Below, in pieces: positions 22,801 to 33,877 of a DNA stretch of 64,000 nt. Both the position numbers and the translations under genes were made by a program. Location of the stretch: the NCBI GenBank assembly GCA_039602395.1, contig JBCNJP010000008.1, positions 22,895,817 to 22,959,816 on the forward strand. Direction: 5' to 3'. The notes under the pieces were generated by a model. It was given only the letters and a program-made list of their open reading frames with translations. It had not been told where the DNA came from and searched no databases. The DNA comes from Deinandra increscens subsp. villosa. Taxonomy: Eukaryota; Streptophyta; Magnoliopsida; Asterales; Asteraceae. Every line of letters starts with the position of its first letter. The first letter of the stretch is position 1.

Positions 22801-23880
22801 ATAAAGAAATTTGGCTTCATCAAGAACGAGGATGAGGCTTGTGTGTATAAGAAGGCTAGTGGGAGTATAATAACTTTTCTAGTATTGTATGTAGATGACA
22901 TACTACTATTTGGGAATGACATTCCAACCTTGGAAGGTGTAAAAGCCTGGCTTGGAAGTTGCTTTTCCATCAAGGATCTTGGTGAAGCCACCTATATTTT
23001 GGGAATAAAGATCTATAGGGATAGATCAAGGCGCCTGATAGGTTTGAATCAAAGTGCATACATTGACAAAGTCTTGAAAAGGTTCAAGATGGAGAACTCT
23101 AAGAAAGGTTTGGTACCTATTCAAAAGGGGACTATATTGAGTAGGACTCAATGTCCAAGCTCAAAGGTTGAGCAAGACAAAATGAAAGGAATCCCATATG
23201 CGTCTGCTATTGGATCGATTATGTATGCTATGATATGCACTAGACCGGACGTGTCATGCGCCTTAAGCATGACAAGTAGATACCAACAGAATCCAGGAAA
23301 TAGCCATTGGATGGCTGTCAAAAGTATATTAAAATATCTTAGAAGGTCTAAGGATATGTTCTTAATATATGGATCCGATGAGAAGGAACTCGTTGTAAGG
23401 GGTTACACGGATGCGAGTTTCCAAACGGATCGAGATGATTCTCGTTCACAATCGGGGTATATCTTCATTATGAATGGAGGGGCGGTCTCTTGGAAAAGCT
23501 CAAAGCAAGATGTGGTTGCGTTGTCCACTACGGAATCAGAATACATCGCCGCATCTTTGGCCGCGCAAGAAGCCGCATGGTTGAAGAAATTTATTGCCGA
23601 ACTAGGGGTTGTTCCTACCATTCAAGGACCCCTAGAGATCCTTTGTGATAACGAGGGAGCGATTGCTCAAATCAAGGAACCTCGTGATCATCAAAAGGTA
23701 AGGCACATCGAGCGGAGATTCAACTACATAAGGGATGAAGTTGCAAAGGGAAAGATATGTATTCGCAAAGTTCACACCAATGACAATGTCGCTGATCCAC
23801 TCACGAAGCTCCTAGAACACCCAAAGCATGAGGGTCATGTTTGTGCCATGGGACTTCGACATTCTAGTGATTGGATATGA
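19864..23880 (+). CDS. gag-pol: Ty1/Copia Gag-Pol polyprotein, intact
   Basis: The 1338-residue frame opens at ATG 19864, the first ATG of the long frame, and ends at TGA 23878-23880. Approximate order: UBN2-type Gag (residues 30-220, DWYRNLRIVLKQEKKSYVL); zinc knuckle CFECGEVGHWKRNC (about 268); protease VLDTGCGTHICN (about 316); GAG-pre-integrase WHCRLGHINKNR...CESCLQGK (457-495). The integrase core has Asp in HSDVCGPF (about 518), Asp in RSDRGGEY (about 581) and Glu in NGVSERRN (about 616). RT runs from KARLVAKGFTQTQGVDYDETFSPVA (about 873) to YVDDILLFG (about 1008). RNase H carries YTDASF (about 1180) and ALSTTESEYIAA (about 1220). Integrase before RT is the copia order. All catalytic residues I can check are present and there is no stop. 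Confidence 0.97.
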   Translation: MANNNEIIPATNVHNLSLRSILDKNRLNQDNFVDWYRNLRIVLKQEKKSYVLDDPIPDEPDVEDVEAYADWVKYTEDSVQVSCLMLASMIPELQKDLENHGAYDMICQLKEMFQQKARTERFETVRALHACRMDESQTVSSYVLKMKSLIDRLERLNCPVSKELATDLILNSLSKKFDTFVLNYNMNGWEKTIPELHGMLKTAEQGMGKSVVPVLTINEGSSKKRSRSTSSSSKAKVAKGKGFVKGKGKKENPKPKEKKQKIASNDPCFECGEVGHWKRNCPTYLKGLKEKKNEGQTSGKTFMIYIELNAISSNTWVLDTGCGTHICNMLQGFKRNRQLKAGEVSLFMGNGAKVQVEAQGDYILELPSGLEVILNNVLYAPSLTRNIISVSRLRHFGYDFKFVNNDIHVSMNDVFYFKASPLNGIYELVHENTSYNSSMYQTNTKRLKRDLSDTYIWHCRLGHINKNRILALQKSGLLKTNDNDSYEVCESCLQGKMTKAPFSGTTERAKDFLGIIHSDVCGPFKPTSRNGERYFITFTDDYSRYGYVYLLAHKDEAFEIFKIFKNEVENQLNKTIKILRSDRGGEYLSNEFQNYLRSCGIVSQLSPPRTPQHNGVSERRNRTLLDMVRSMMSRSSLPLSFWGYALLSAARILNMTPTKKVERTPLELWHGRVPSLSYLKVWGCEAYVKHDASNKLDPRSTKCIFVGYPRDSIGYYFYNPTEQKVFIARKAEFLETKFLMEGTSARTVELEEDQEPQADTRLVETSPQQEIVEDDQMVDQNTNNVRKSGRTSSPPERYGFFMEGCYVVDSDEPTTYRDAMSDSESEKWLEAMNVEMQSMHDNQVWDLVERPPNSKVVGSKWVFKKKTDMHGNLDTFKARLVAKGFTQTQGVDYDETFSPVAMLKSIRILFAIAAHYDYEIWQLDVKTAFLNGYLEEDVYMAQPEGFVDPKHPNKVCKLKKSIYGLKQASRSWNQRFDEEIKKFGFIKNEDEACVYKKASGSIITFLVLYVDDILLFGNDIPTLEGVKAWLGSCFSIKDLGEATYILGIKIYRDRSRRLIGLNQSAYIDKVLKRFKMENSKKGLVPIQKGTILSRTQCPSSKVEQDKMKGIPYASAIGSIMYAMICTRPDVSCALSMTSRYQQNPGNSHWMAVKSILKYLRRSKDMFLIYGSDEKELVVRGYTDASFQTDRDDSRSQSGYIFIMNGGAVSWKSSKQDVVALSTTESEYIAASLAAQEAAWLKKFIAELGVVPTIQGPLEILCDNEGAIAQIKEPRDHQKVRHIERRFNYIRDEVAKGKICIRKVHTNDNVADPLTKLLEHPKHEGHVCAMGLRHSSDWI

Positions 23881-24662
23881 TTTATGTTTTGTATTTGGAT
23901 ATCGGAACAATTGGTATTTTGACACTTTTATATGAATGTGGGATTTCATTTAAAATTGTGTAGTGTTCCATTTTTGCATGTTTAAATCCGTGAATAAGTT
24001 ACTTGTTCTAAATGTCCGTAGTCGATCATATTTGTGGGAACAAATCTGAAGGTAAGACTATTATGAACTTGGATTGGTGGATATTCATAAGGTATGAATA
24101 TGGAGCAATGGGTTGCTACCAAGGTTCATAGATATTTGTGGGAGACAAATATTGGACGACCCGCTCTCAAGTCTTACCCCATGGAATCTTAATTGATTGA
24201 TCATAAGTAAGCTTGAGTAAAGGAGAATATCATTTGTATCCTCTGACCTGAGATACATATTGGGTCTTGATATTCACCAAGCATTATGCTTTGACTTAGC
24301 TCTTCGCTGTTCTGAAACATGGCAGTACATAAGGCTAAGCTCAAGCATAGTACTAGGTGTTTGTGAGAGACGTATGTAGTCAAGATGGAATTTGTCCCTC
24401 TTATTCGTTGAGAGTTAAATGTCTAAGGCCTGAATTAAGTTAAATCTAATAGAGAGTGATCACTCTATGTCTCTAGGATTTAACATGACATTTGTGACAA
24501 AAGGATAAATGATCGTTTCACCTAAAACATTTCAAGTGGTGACTTGAAGGAGATGATGTTATTGAATGGCACTAAGTCATGCGTATTAGGGGTAACAAAC
24601 CGTTGTTAGGCGGTATTTGTTGCTTGCATCAATCTTCTATGAATCTTGTGCAAGTGGGAGAT
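23881..24662 (+). other. Copia 3' untranslated region and polypurine tract
   Basis: No gene. The 0.78-kb stretch repeats a TTTGTGGGA(A/G)(A/C)CAAAT motif near 24030 and 24135. It ends in CAAGTGGGAGAT (24651-24662), the polypurine tract that abuts the 3' LTR. Confidence 0.75.
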
Positions 24663-25648
24663 TGTTGGACTCGGTCTGCCCAAGACACATACTAGATTGA
24701 TGTGGCTAGTACGTTATGATCCAAGACGGGTCATACCCAATAACGAGCTAGACAAACACCCAAATGGATATTTATTTAGATATGATCAATTAAATAAATG
24801 TCACTTATAGAAGATAATTAGAAATCGGTTTCTAATTAATTGAACTTATATTAAATCATGTGGATGATTTAAATTATAGAAGCAAGATAAAAATGTTATT
24901 TAATTGGTTAAATAACATGTTACAAAACATATAAAAGGTTATATGTTATACTTCATTTTAGTACACAACATGTAATGTGTTACATGACTTAAGCATAGTG
25001 TCTAAATGAACAAAGACTAGAAAATGGACTAGGTTCATTGGAGGGTTTTAAAAGATTTTAAAAACCATTTTCCCCCTCCTTTTTCCCCCTCTAGAGCCGG
25101 CCTCCCACCCTCTTTATGAGGGTGGTTGAGCCTTTTTATTTAAACAAGACATATGGTCTTGAGATTGGGACTAGTCATTGATAGCATTTTGCCTTCTCCA
25201 ATACTCAAGTTCTTTCTCTCTCTTCTTCCATTGCAAGAACACTTTTCTTGCTAGAAAATCTGGAAATTGATTCCAAGATCTTGTTGGTTTCGGATTCAAC
25301 AAGAGAGGAAGGAAGAGTTAGTCTTCAAGAAATCCTAGCAACAAGGGTGGTTGTTGCTTGAGCTCGTGGGTATCATCACTTGAGGCTTTCAAGTAAGATA
25401 GCAAGCCGGTTCATCTACATCATCTTCTTCACAATCTTGAGCTTGGAAGAAGGTATATCTAAAACCCCCTATGGTTGGTTTTAGTTTTGATAGCATGCAT
25501 ACATATTTGGATCCTCGGTTTTGGGTTTTATAATCAAGTGTTAAAATCGGTTTTAACATCAACTAATCAAACTATGGTTTTGAATTTCCGCTGCGTTTTA
25601 CATTTTAAGGAGTTAAAATGGCTTTGATAAGGTTCTTAAAACCCATCA
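24663..25648 (+). repeat. 3' LTR of the intact copia element
   Basis: 986 bp, same termini as the 5' LTR, followed by ACCGG. It follows a polypurine tract rather than preceding a primer-binding site, which identifies it as the 3' copy. Confidence 0.95.
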
Positions 25649-25653
25649 ACCGG
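25649..25653 (+). repeat. Right target-site duplication ACCGG
   Basis: Perfect copy of 17252-17256. After it the sequence resumes the interrupted gag frame of the host element. Confidence 0.95.
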
Positions 25654-27226
25654 GAGACCCGACGCTGTTGAATCGGGTCGATCCCAAAGCGACTAATGTT
25701 TTATTTGGTGTCAGCAGGTATTTCAGGAAAACCTTTTGGTGATTGAGAAATTGCTGATTGTGAAATATCTATGATAATTTAAATTGCATTTCAAAATCAA
25801 TTTTGTTTTCAAAATGCTTAACGGCAAGTATTCATGTTGGTTGATCAATTTCTGTTTTGTTTTTCACTCCGTCTCATTTTGAGGGGGGAGTTTGTTTTTG
25901 CAAAAATACAAAAATAGTGTTGTTTTTCAAATAGTAAAAATGAAAATCTATAAATAAAGTTGTCATTTTTAGGGGGAGAAATTTGAAACGAAAAAAACAT
26001 TGAAAAATGCAAAAATCAAAAAACATTGAAAAATGAGAAATTGTATCCGACATGATTGGGAAATGATGGTACATTGGCTTACATCGTCTGACTCACGGAT
26101 AAAATAGATGAAAAATTCATAAGACCATTTGATCGATGTGTAGGCTCGGCAAATCAGAAAGTATTCAAATGAGATATACACTAAATCTGATGCTTGACCT
26201 AGTGGACAACATCTTGATGCATATCTCACAATATATCAAGAAAAAGATATGTGACAAATAAAATGAGAAGTCACTGTGTATACATGTGTTCATTTTACAA
26301 ATATTTAAACTTGTTTGATTTTCTTTATTTTGTCAAACGATCAGACTTTCTCTGCGTGCTCACAAGGCTGACCTGATCGTTGTTCGTTTGACGTTCTGAT
26401 TTATTTTCTTTGGTGTTTCGTATAACTCATCGGACTTTCTCTACATGTCAACAAGACCGAGGCCTTATCTGCGTATCGAAAAATCGACCTTAAGGTAGAC
26501 GATTTAACGTTCTTATTTCTTTTTGCATGGAACACAGTTGACTATATCATGTATACAATCATTATGTGATAAATCACAAATGAAATCACAAAAATGTGAT
26601 AAGCAACGCATATCTGAGTATGTCTGATAGTGTGGGGTACACTGGTTATTGCAAACTTAATCAATACTTTAACATATCCAGATGTTATGAGTATGATTCT
26701 GCCTGAGTTTAAAGTTGGACAAATTATATCTGCAATCGACATGGCTTGTGTGCTACAATAATCAAAATTGAAATGTAGCTCAGCATGTTATGTTCAATAT
26801 GATCTCAAGTCGTGATCTTTCTCACAAAAGACAAAGATAGTGTGTGATTCTGTCTTGCATTATCAGAAAATACCAAAAAGATTTTAGGTGTGTTTTGATG
26901 TAAAGTTTCAAAAAATTAAAAAGATTTTATTTCTTATTTCTTTTTTATTGATCAACACGGTATACGAAATCAATTTTCAAAATCATGATATCTTGGAGTC
27001 TCGAATAGACGTTTTGTCCCAAGATTATTTATGTTGGCAGGTTTCTAAGTGGAAAGAGAACATCACAACTTCAAGTCTTCTGAGATTGTTGATAAAGAGA
27101 TTACACACGATGTAATATCAAGTACTCAAGATTGAACTCATCGTCAAGTAGAGGGAGAGTTTGATTGAAGATACAAGGTACAAGTTTTAATGGAAGGGTT
27201 GATACCACACATGCCGAGGGGGAGTT
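25654..27226 (+). other. 3' non-coding tail of gag-only element B with polypurine tract
   Basis: After the gag stop near 25695 there is about 1.5 kb without ORF. It aligns in order with the tail of the minus-strand copy (51777-51295 joined to 36566-35465). Blocks with ACTTTCTCTGCGTG and ACTTTCTCTACATG (about 26340-26450) recur in both copies. GAGGGGGAG at 27216-27224 is the polypurine tract. Confidence 0.75.
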
Positions 27227-27566
27227 TGTTAGTACCTAGTTCCTGATCGTCATGTGAAGTATCGAGTACAAGATAAGATGTGAAAGATTGGTTCTGGCTG
27301 AACCCTAGGCGAACTCTAGGTTCGGACACCGGCAACCCTGGTCCGAACCTGAGGTTCGGCCCATCGGGGTTTTAGCACTATATATAGTGTGTTTTGTGTT
27401 GTTTTCAGTAACAGTCTTAGAGAGCTTAAGTGATATTTCTATCAGTGTACTCTGTGGATTCTCTGTGGTCTAATACAAGCTTCATTGTAATTACATCTCG
27501 TGTTCAACTAGTTTTACATCGATTTCAATACGATTGAGTAGACGATCATACGCTCACGTATTTTCA
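27227..27566 (+). repeat. 3' LTR of gag-only element B (TTCGG-word subfamily)
   Basis: 340 bp, TGTTAGTACC...CGTATTTTCA. It matches the LTR at 57467-57795. It contains TTCGG words in both orientations, an inverted repeat CCGAACCT-G-AGGTTCGG (27343-27359), and about 20 bp further a TATATATA box (27379-27386). Confidence 0.9.
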
Positions 27567-29890
27567 CAAAAACCCCAAGTCTTGACAACAATCTCTAATC
27601 TCTACACATTTTTCATAAACAAATCATCTAACAAGTTCATCATCTAATCTCCTATGATCTAAACATATCTTTTGGTGTCTTTGAGACTTAATATTGCCAA
27701 AGAAATGGGTGAAACACATCAAGGAATCCATGGAATGTATTTATGTGCACCAAGATCACCATCTCATGTTCTTATGTTATTTAGTTTATTTGTTTTTATC
27801 AAGAACAAGTCTCTAATGGATTTACATCCAGGGACTCACAAAATGAGTTGATGTTCTTGAAGTGACCCACATTGTCCTGACAGTGTTAGTGGATTTTGTT
27901 TAAAATCTAAGACTTCATAAAAAATGACTAACAAATTGATAATCGTGGGTGTTAACCAACAATCTATATTTGTTTATGTTTATTCTTAGTCCTGACACAT
28001 TAGTGTTAAGTATATTTGAACATGGAATATAAATTGTTACTAATAAATTACATTTGGACATGTTATATGCTAGCATTAGTGTCAATTGGACTTGATAAAT
28101 AACTAACATGTTATGATGATTTATCCTAGTTAATAACTCAAGTATGGTTTACCTATATGTATTTTATGACATGATTTGTCTAACAATTTGAGAAAAATAA
28201 AGAATACATAAGACATTTATTTTGGCAAAAATGACATTTATGTCAAAAGATATAAATACTTAGATTTATTACAAGTTTTAGCTAAAAGAGACATGTTTTA
28301 AAATGATAGGAATTTTTCTATAAATGAATATGCCTTACAAAAATGATTTTTATAGAAATAGTCAAGAGCCATACATGGACTTTTAAATATTTTTATAACC
28401 TTTTTATTGTTACTTTGATGAACAAGGTAATCAAAACGAAAATACGTTGCGTAGTAATAAAACTGGGACCCATACGACGATATACGCTAGAACGTAAACG
28501 TTTGGAATTTTAATCAAATCACATGTCTTGTTTTCATAAAATGGCCTAAAAGTTTATAATAAATAAACTTTTGTAAAATCCAAGTATCCTCAAATCATTA
28601 TTTAAAATAATGTTTTAAATCTCTAAAAATTGAAGTAAATATTTTAATTTATAAAAAATTAAACGGTTTTTATTTTCTAGATTATTAAACGGTTTTGACT
28701 CAAAATGTATCTTCCAGTGATTTAAATGATAGACGTCTTGTGACCTGATGAACTTTAAATAATTATTCTTCGACATATAATTATTTATAAAAGTTTTAAA
28801 CTATGTTTTATTTAACTTATGTTAAGTTCTAAACCATTACGACTTGTAATAATTTAATTATTCTGACAAGTCAATATAATTATTTTGACAATGATTATAA
28901 CTTATATGAATAATCAATTGTGCTTATAAATAATAAATATTTATATTTAACGCAATGTTCAAGACTTGATTGATTTTTTCTAAATAAATTATTTTCATTT
29001 ATTTTACTCCTATTTATATTTATTTAAAATAAATATAAATCAACACGTACATATTTATTTGCACTAATAAATACTTACAAACAGGTTTTTAAACGAATAC
29101 AAACGGGATTATACGTCAAGACTTGACCGATATCACTTGGGTAACAATTGTTACTCAAATGATTAGACCCTTATGCAAATTGTCTTATTATATTTATTTA
29201 GGACGATACTTGCTAGTGCATTCTCCGGTATATTCCAACCTATCTACTGATCATGTGAGTTTCACGGCCTCTTTTCTTTATAACTGTTTTCATACTCTTG
29301 GGGGAGAAATCATGAACTGATAAATTTTTTTACTTAATACTATGGTTTATCTGTTAGCCGTATGACTGCTTGTTCTCTTACTACTGCCCAAATTATGGTA
29401 CATTATCGTTACAAATGTTTGTACAACTGAATCCCACTATTAATTGATTTCAGTTAGTTCTGTACGAAACGATAGCTAGTGAATAGTTCTATTTAGGTTG
29501 ACAACCCTACCCTGATTTGGTCGTTCCAATCCTGACTCTGGTAATTGTCAAGGGGTACACGTCAGTTATTCTGCTATGTTCGGTATCTCTTCGGGCGAGA
29601 TATCATGGGTGGGTAAACCGTTAGTAATTGAAATCAAGGTTCAGGTGAGTTCATACAACCACAACGGTAAACCAACATAATATTTAAGTATGCCAAAACT
29701 GTTTTACAAATCTTACACATAGAGTCATAAACCTGTGAACCTCACCAACTTTATGTTGACCTTTTAAAACTCATGATTTCTCAGGTAATTGAACATCAAA
29801 TATAAGACATGCAAATGGGGCTTCACTGTAACTATCGGGCATGTTTTCTGGAGTCATAGTTCTAAATATCCTAAATAAACCATATTATGT
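27567..29890. other. AT-rich sequence without recognisable gene
   Basis: 2.3 kb of AT-rich DNA. No frame longer than about 65 codons is open and none shows a known motif. The stretch 29470-29650 (GACAACCCTACCC..., GGTATCTCTTCGGGCGAGATATC) reads like an old LTR, but I cannot place it. Confidence 0.5.
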
Positions 29891-29899
29891 TTTTAATAT
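29891..29899 (+). repeat. Left 9-bp TSD of the MITE (TTTTAATAT)
   Basis: TTTTAATAT is repeated exactly at 30222-30230 on the other side of the inverted-repeat element. Confidence 0.9.
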
Positions 29900-30221
29900 G
29901 GAAAATTGGATTTTAATAATATGAGTTTTAACTCATTGACAAATAATAATACGAGTTTCAAAGTTGGCTGACAATAATACCAATTAATGAGGTGGGTGTC
30001 AATAATGAAATGCCGTTAGTTGAACCCTAACGGCGTTACAAATTTGCTGACGTGGCACTCAATGAGTTTCAAACTCTTTTTGTAACGTCGTTAAGGTTCA
30101 ACTAACGGCATTTCATTATTGACACCCACCTCATTAATTGGTATTATTGTCAGCCAACTTTGAAACTCGTATTATTATTCGCCAATGAGTTAAAACTCAT
30201 ATTATTAAAATCCAATTTTCC
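29900..30221. mobile_element. Mutator-type foldback MITE, 322 bp
   Basis: Begins GGAAAATTGG and ends CCAATTTTCC. The two halves are inverted copies of each other over about 150 bp each, with only a few mismatches (for example GACAAAT versus GGCGAAT). They enclose a loop of about 20-40 bp. The perfect 9-bp target duplication is the size made by Mutator-like transposases. It has no coding capacity, so it would depend on a MULE elsewhere. Confidence 0.9.
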
Positions 30222-30230
30222 TTTTAATAT
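30222..30230 (+). repeat. Right 9-bp TSD of the MITE
   Basis: Exact repeat of 29891-29899. Confidence 0.9.
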
Positions 30231-30835
30231 CAAATTAAGACTTTATGTTTTCAAATGTAAGACATTATCATTTTCACCACTCTTTCCGCAACAATATAAA
30301 TGATGTGATGTTTTTATATAACGTTTGAATTTACTAGAAGTCGTTCCATGTATCCGCAACTATGATTCCATCTCGCTCACACCCAACCCGTTGACCTGAG
30401 TATTGTAGACCATTTGAGGATTCGAAAGCTCATCAGTCGTACTTTTGACACTCGACTAAGGGACGATGCATGATCCTATATGGTGACTCGCACCCCATGC
30501 AAAGCAATACGTTCGTGATTTTTATGTCTATGTAAACAAACATGGCTTTCACACTAACTATTTCCTGAAGGTATTGGTTGGGATTGGGAGTTAGTAATAT
30601 TTTGTTATGGAAGTCGGTGAGATACATGTTAGTGAACTTTGCTCTGGTTACGACCGCCATATTTGCGTGAAAGTGGTGTATGCAAAAGATGGAGCTTAGT
30701 CCCTTCTAAAGATGTTTTTCATAATAAATTAATCTGATGTGTGGGTTGTTCCCCAGCTGGTTCATGACAACGTATTCGAGTGTAACGGCACCGACAACCC
30801 ATCGAGCCCTACAACTATATGGCATTCACGCTCAT
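30231..30835. other. Degenerate repeat related to 35020-35095
   Basis: The segment 30636-30710 (GCTCTGGTTACGACCGCCATATTTGCG...) matches 35038-35095, so both belong to one older repeat family. A minus-strand frame of 75 codons (30660-30433, MAVVTRAKFTN...) overlaps it. I see no domain in it and do not call it a gene. Confidence 0.4.
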
Positions 30836-32990
30836 TGTCACACCCCAACCGACGGTGGAAACGTCGGGGCATGATTAGATTTCTCATAAGCTCATGACAA
30901 CTAATTTAGTGACAATAGTTAAATAATGAATTTTATTAATAACATTGAAAAATAAAACAATACACCACATATTGATAGCAAATACAATTTCTTTATTAAA
31001 CTAGGTCCAAAAGCCCTATGTGATAGCATCTTGAAACATCAATATCATAGCCTGCAACATGTATAAAATAAAGGGGGGTCAACTATAAATAGTTGGTGAG
31101 TAACCACAAGTTTGATACATAACATATATTTGAAAACATGTGTTACATGTCATATGATAGAATAAGTGAAATATAACATGCTAGAAGATATTGACAACAT
31201 GAAAGACTAGGCATAACCAAAATTGCTAGTGTAAAATGACAACAAGAAAGACTAGGCATAAACAAACGTCAATGACATATGCTAGATTCCCTAACCCGCA
31301 TGTTAGACTAAATGAAATAATGAAATAGGCTCCAAACACTCAACGTCGAACCGGTCAAGTTGGGTGGGTTGTCAACCGATAGATCTACCTTTGTTACCCC
31401 AGGCCTTACGTTAATGTTTACGCCAAATGAAAGACATGACAACCATGACACACTTGACATTCGATGATAAACATGAAAACCTTTGATAAACATGAAAGCC
31501 TTTGAAAATCACATATTGACAAATCATGTTAGAAGTCACATAACACACAATTCACACATAGATCACATACGCATGGAAAATGATAAACTTGAAAGATAAC
31601 ACTTTGAAACAGGATACATGTTGCAACCTCAAAAATGAGAAAATGAGAAAAGGGGAAAGGATTACTCACTTGAATTAGAAGTTAAGTCCATGAAGCGAAA
31701 AGTGAAAGTGAAAGGATTAGTCCTGAAGATTCATCCTAACAGAATAGAAGGGGACGACATGAATATTGGAATATAGGATTCTAAGCTCTTATACATTTGG
31801 GAATGGGTTTTAATGTTATAAATTGAAGTTTGAAAAAAATGTTAACCTTTAATAGTAACAATACCTTAAACGTTACTAGACATGCTTTGGCCTAATAGGT
31901 TATGACACTCTCATCGAGGCATCCCAGGTAAGCATCCAGGTCCGACTATGGTATTTATGCGAACACTTATCCTTTGACAGAGACTCCAACTACCAGTGTT
32001 TTCACCCTTCCAGTTACTACATATCATTCGCGTCTCAAGTACCATCACCAAATATGTTGTTAAACAGAGATCGATTTCTAAGCAATTTTGAAATTCTTAA
32101 AACTGAGTTTATGTTCAAAACCTAAATATTATAATGATTAAGAATCAGTTTAATTGTTGATTTGTGAAAAACAAGCCTTAATCCCCCAATTTGTTCATGC
32201 ATAAAAACGTTGACTTTTAGATTAGAAGAATATAGATGAAATAGGACATGATAGTTTAAACTTGTTGGGCCTAACCAGCCTCTACAAGGCTACAGCAAGC
32301 CTAAATCGGCCTAAGCAAGGCAACACGTCCTAATGACAAAGGACAAGCCTTAACAATGCTAGGCGTTCTAAGAACGAGCTTTAGCAAGACTACCAAAACG
32401 AGCCTAAAGCACCTAACTAAGAACCTAAACTAAACTAATTAAACTAATAAAGCGATAAATAAACGAATAACGAAAGGAAGGAAAGAAAAGAAACAAAGAA
32501 AGAAAAAGAAAAAGAATTACCTAAAAGAAGCTTTTCAAACGAGACAAGCATGACGGGCAGCACCTCCACGATGAGAGCATAAAAGAACTACTAAGCACGA
32601 CACCCGAAGAGGTATTGTAGTTGTGGAACCGCCAAAAATTGGTTATTCCATTTGTTTATACTCAAACTAAGATTTGCAAACTATTAAGGATCAAGGGAGG
32701 GTATTTATAGATGAGAAATGGAGTGAACTTTTGTTTTTGGGGCGATGTGGATGGGTTTAGAAGAGGAAGTCGCGACTTTGAAAATTAGCAACAAACACGA
32801 ATCTTGTTTTCGCGATTCCCGCTTCGTTATAACTCGGTTTCGCGCACGGTTTTCACCCACGTTCATCATTTTCAGAGTATTTTCATATGGAATAGAGTAA
32901 TACAACATTCATGGTGTTGAGAATTGGGCTTAAACCTTGGATCTTTATGTGGGTCGAGTTTTCGAGATTTTGAAACATGTGGATGTTACA
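30836..32990 (-). repeat. Solo LTR of the long chromovirus LTR family
   Basis: Read on the minus strand it starts TGTAACATCC (32990) and ends GGGGTGTGACA (30836), 2155 bp. It is collinear with the three LTRs at 36567-51294 but more diverged. The minus-strand TATAAATA is at 32702-32709. There is no primer-binding site or polypurine tract on either side. Flanks CTCAT and CTTAC agree at only three of five bases, so a TSD is decayed or absent. Confidence 0.85.
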
Positions 32991-33870
32991 CTTACTTTGT
33001 TTGTTACTTCCAGAGCGGTCCTCTCGAGTTTCTTACGGGGAAATGAGAGGAACAAGAGATAGGCTTTCAGGCTGAAAAACAGCCCTCCTCGACTGAATAG
33101 TAACAATCTTAAGGTAAGCATCTATACCCATTTTACCAAACCAACCACTGGTAAGTCCTCCCAAATGACATTAACCTTCGATTAATTAAAACTTAGAACT
33201 CATTTTGTTTATTTTCTTTTTTTCTTTTATTCTATTAGTTTAATCAACCATTCACTTATATATTTAAATGTTGAGTTGTTAACAAAAGATTATATATCAA
33301 AGCCTCGTTTCCCCTGTGTCCTTGAACGACCTCGGTTTCTTACCTTCGCTATACTATGCCACGATGGGTGCACTTTCCCGTGGTGGATGGTGATTGTTAG
33401 TTATTAACTATGATAAATTTAAAATCTTGATTAATAATGGTGTGAACCTTGACTCATAATTTTCATAATTTTATATACACCATATCGCACACCAAGCCTT
33501 TTGGAGCCGTTGTCAGGGACACAAACGAGGATTTTGAGAAAAACCGAGTTAACGGCCTAACAAGTTTTTAGTCATTTTTCTTCTTTTTCCTTGATAAAAA
33601 GACAATGTACATGTCTATTTACTAAACTATCTTAAAAAAAACTTTTATTTTCTTTAACCTTTTTATTTTTCTTTTAAACTTTTATTTTCTTTAATCTTTT
33701 TATTTTTCTTCTTTAAATCTCTTTTTATTTTCTCTAAGAAATATTTCAAGGATAGATGAATATCCTGAGGAGTATTTCGGTTATAACAATGGACGGCCTT
33801 AATCTGTGTGGTGCGAAATTTGCGGTGGTCCCCATTACTATCTGGATTGTTATATATTAGTGGCTACGCC
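32991..33870 (+). repeat. Athila/Tat-like 5' region with degenerate tRNA-Asp primer-binding site
   Basis: TGGAGCCGTTGTCAGGGA at 33502-33519 is two bases away from the tRNA-Asp complement used by Athila/Tat elements. About 300 bp further a reading stretch contains WCEICGGPHYYLDC, a knuckle-like motif often seen at the start of such elements' Gag. The sequence before the site would be LTR remnant. No intact gene. Confidence 0.55.
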
Positions 33871-33877
33871 TGCGTGA

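Larger units (their letters stand above)
17257..25648 (+). mobile_element. Complete, young Ty1/Copia LTR retrotransposon
   Basis: All parts are present. There are two 986-bp LTRs (17257-18242 and 24663-25648), a primer-binding site, a 1.6-kb leader, one uninterrupted Gag-Pol ORF (19864-23880), a 0.78-kb 3' region, a polypurine tract and a perfect 5-bp TSD (ACCGG). By eye the LTRs differ at one base (C at 17514, T at 24920). Since LTRs are identical at insertion, this is a recent event and the element could still be mobile. It interrupts the gag of a gag-only element. Confidence 0.95.
14221..27566 (+). mobile_element. Gag-only copia-like element (TR-GAG type), copy B, 5' truncated, interrupted by an intact copia element
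   Basis: Left part 14221-17256 is gag. The right part 25654-27566 is the last gag codons, a 1.5-kb non-coding tail, a polypurine tract and the 3' LTR. Between the two halves lies a younger copia insertion with its own TSD. No protease, integrase or RT sequence occurs between gag and the 3' LTR, and the minus-strand copy at 35096-53869 has the same gag end and tail. The lack of pol therefore looks like a family property. The 5' LTR and leader are missing; a roughly 40-bp partial duplication sits at the left end (14235-14305). Confidence 0.75.

Noticed and set aside
30433..30660. Minus-strand 75-codon frame MAVVTRAKFTN...
   Set aside because: Part of an old repeat also found near 35040; no recognisable domain and no conserved frame in the second copy beyond a few codons.
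30831..32995. Possible intact TSD around the solo LTR
   Set aside because: CTCAT and CTTAC agree at only three of five bases; not good enough to claim.
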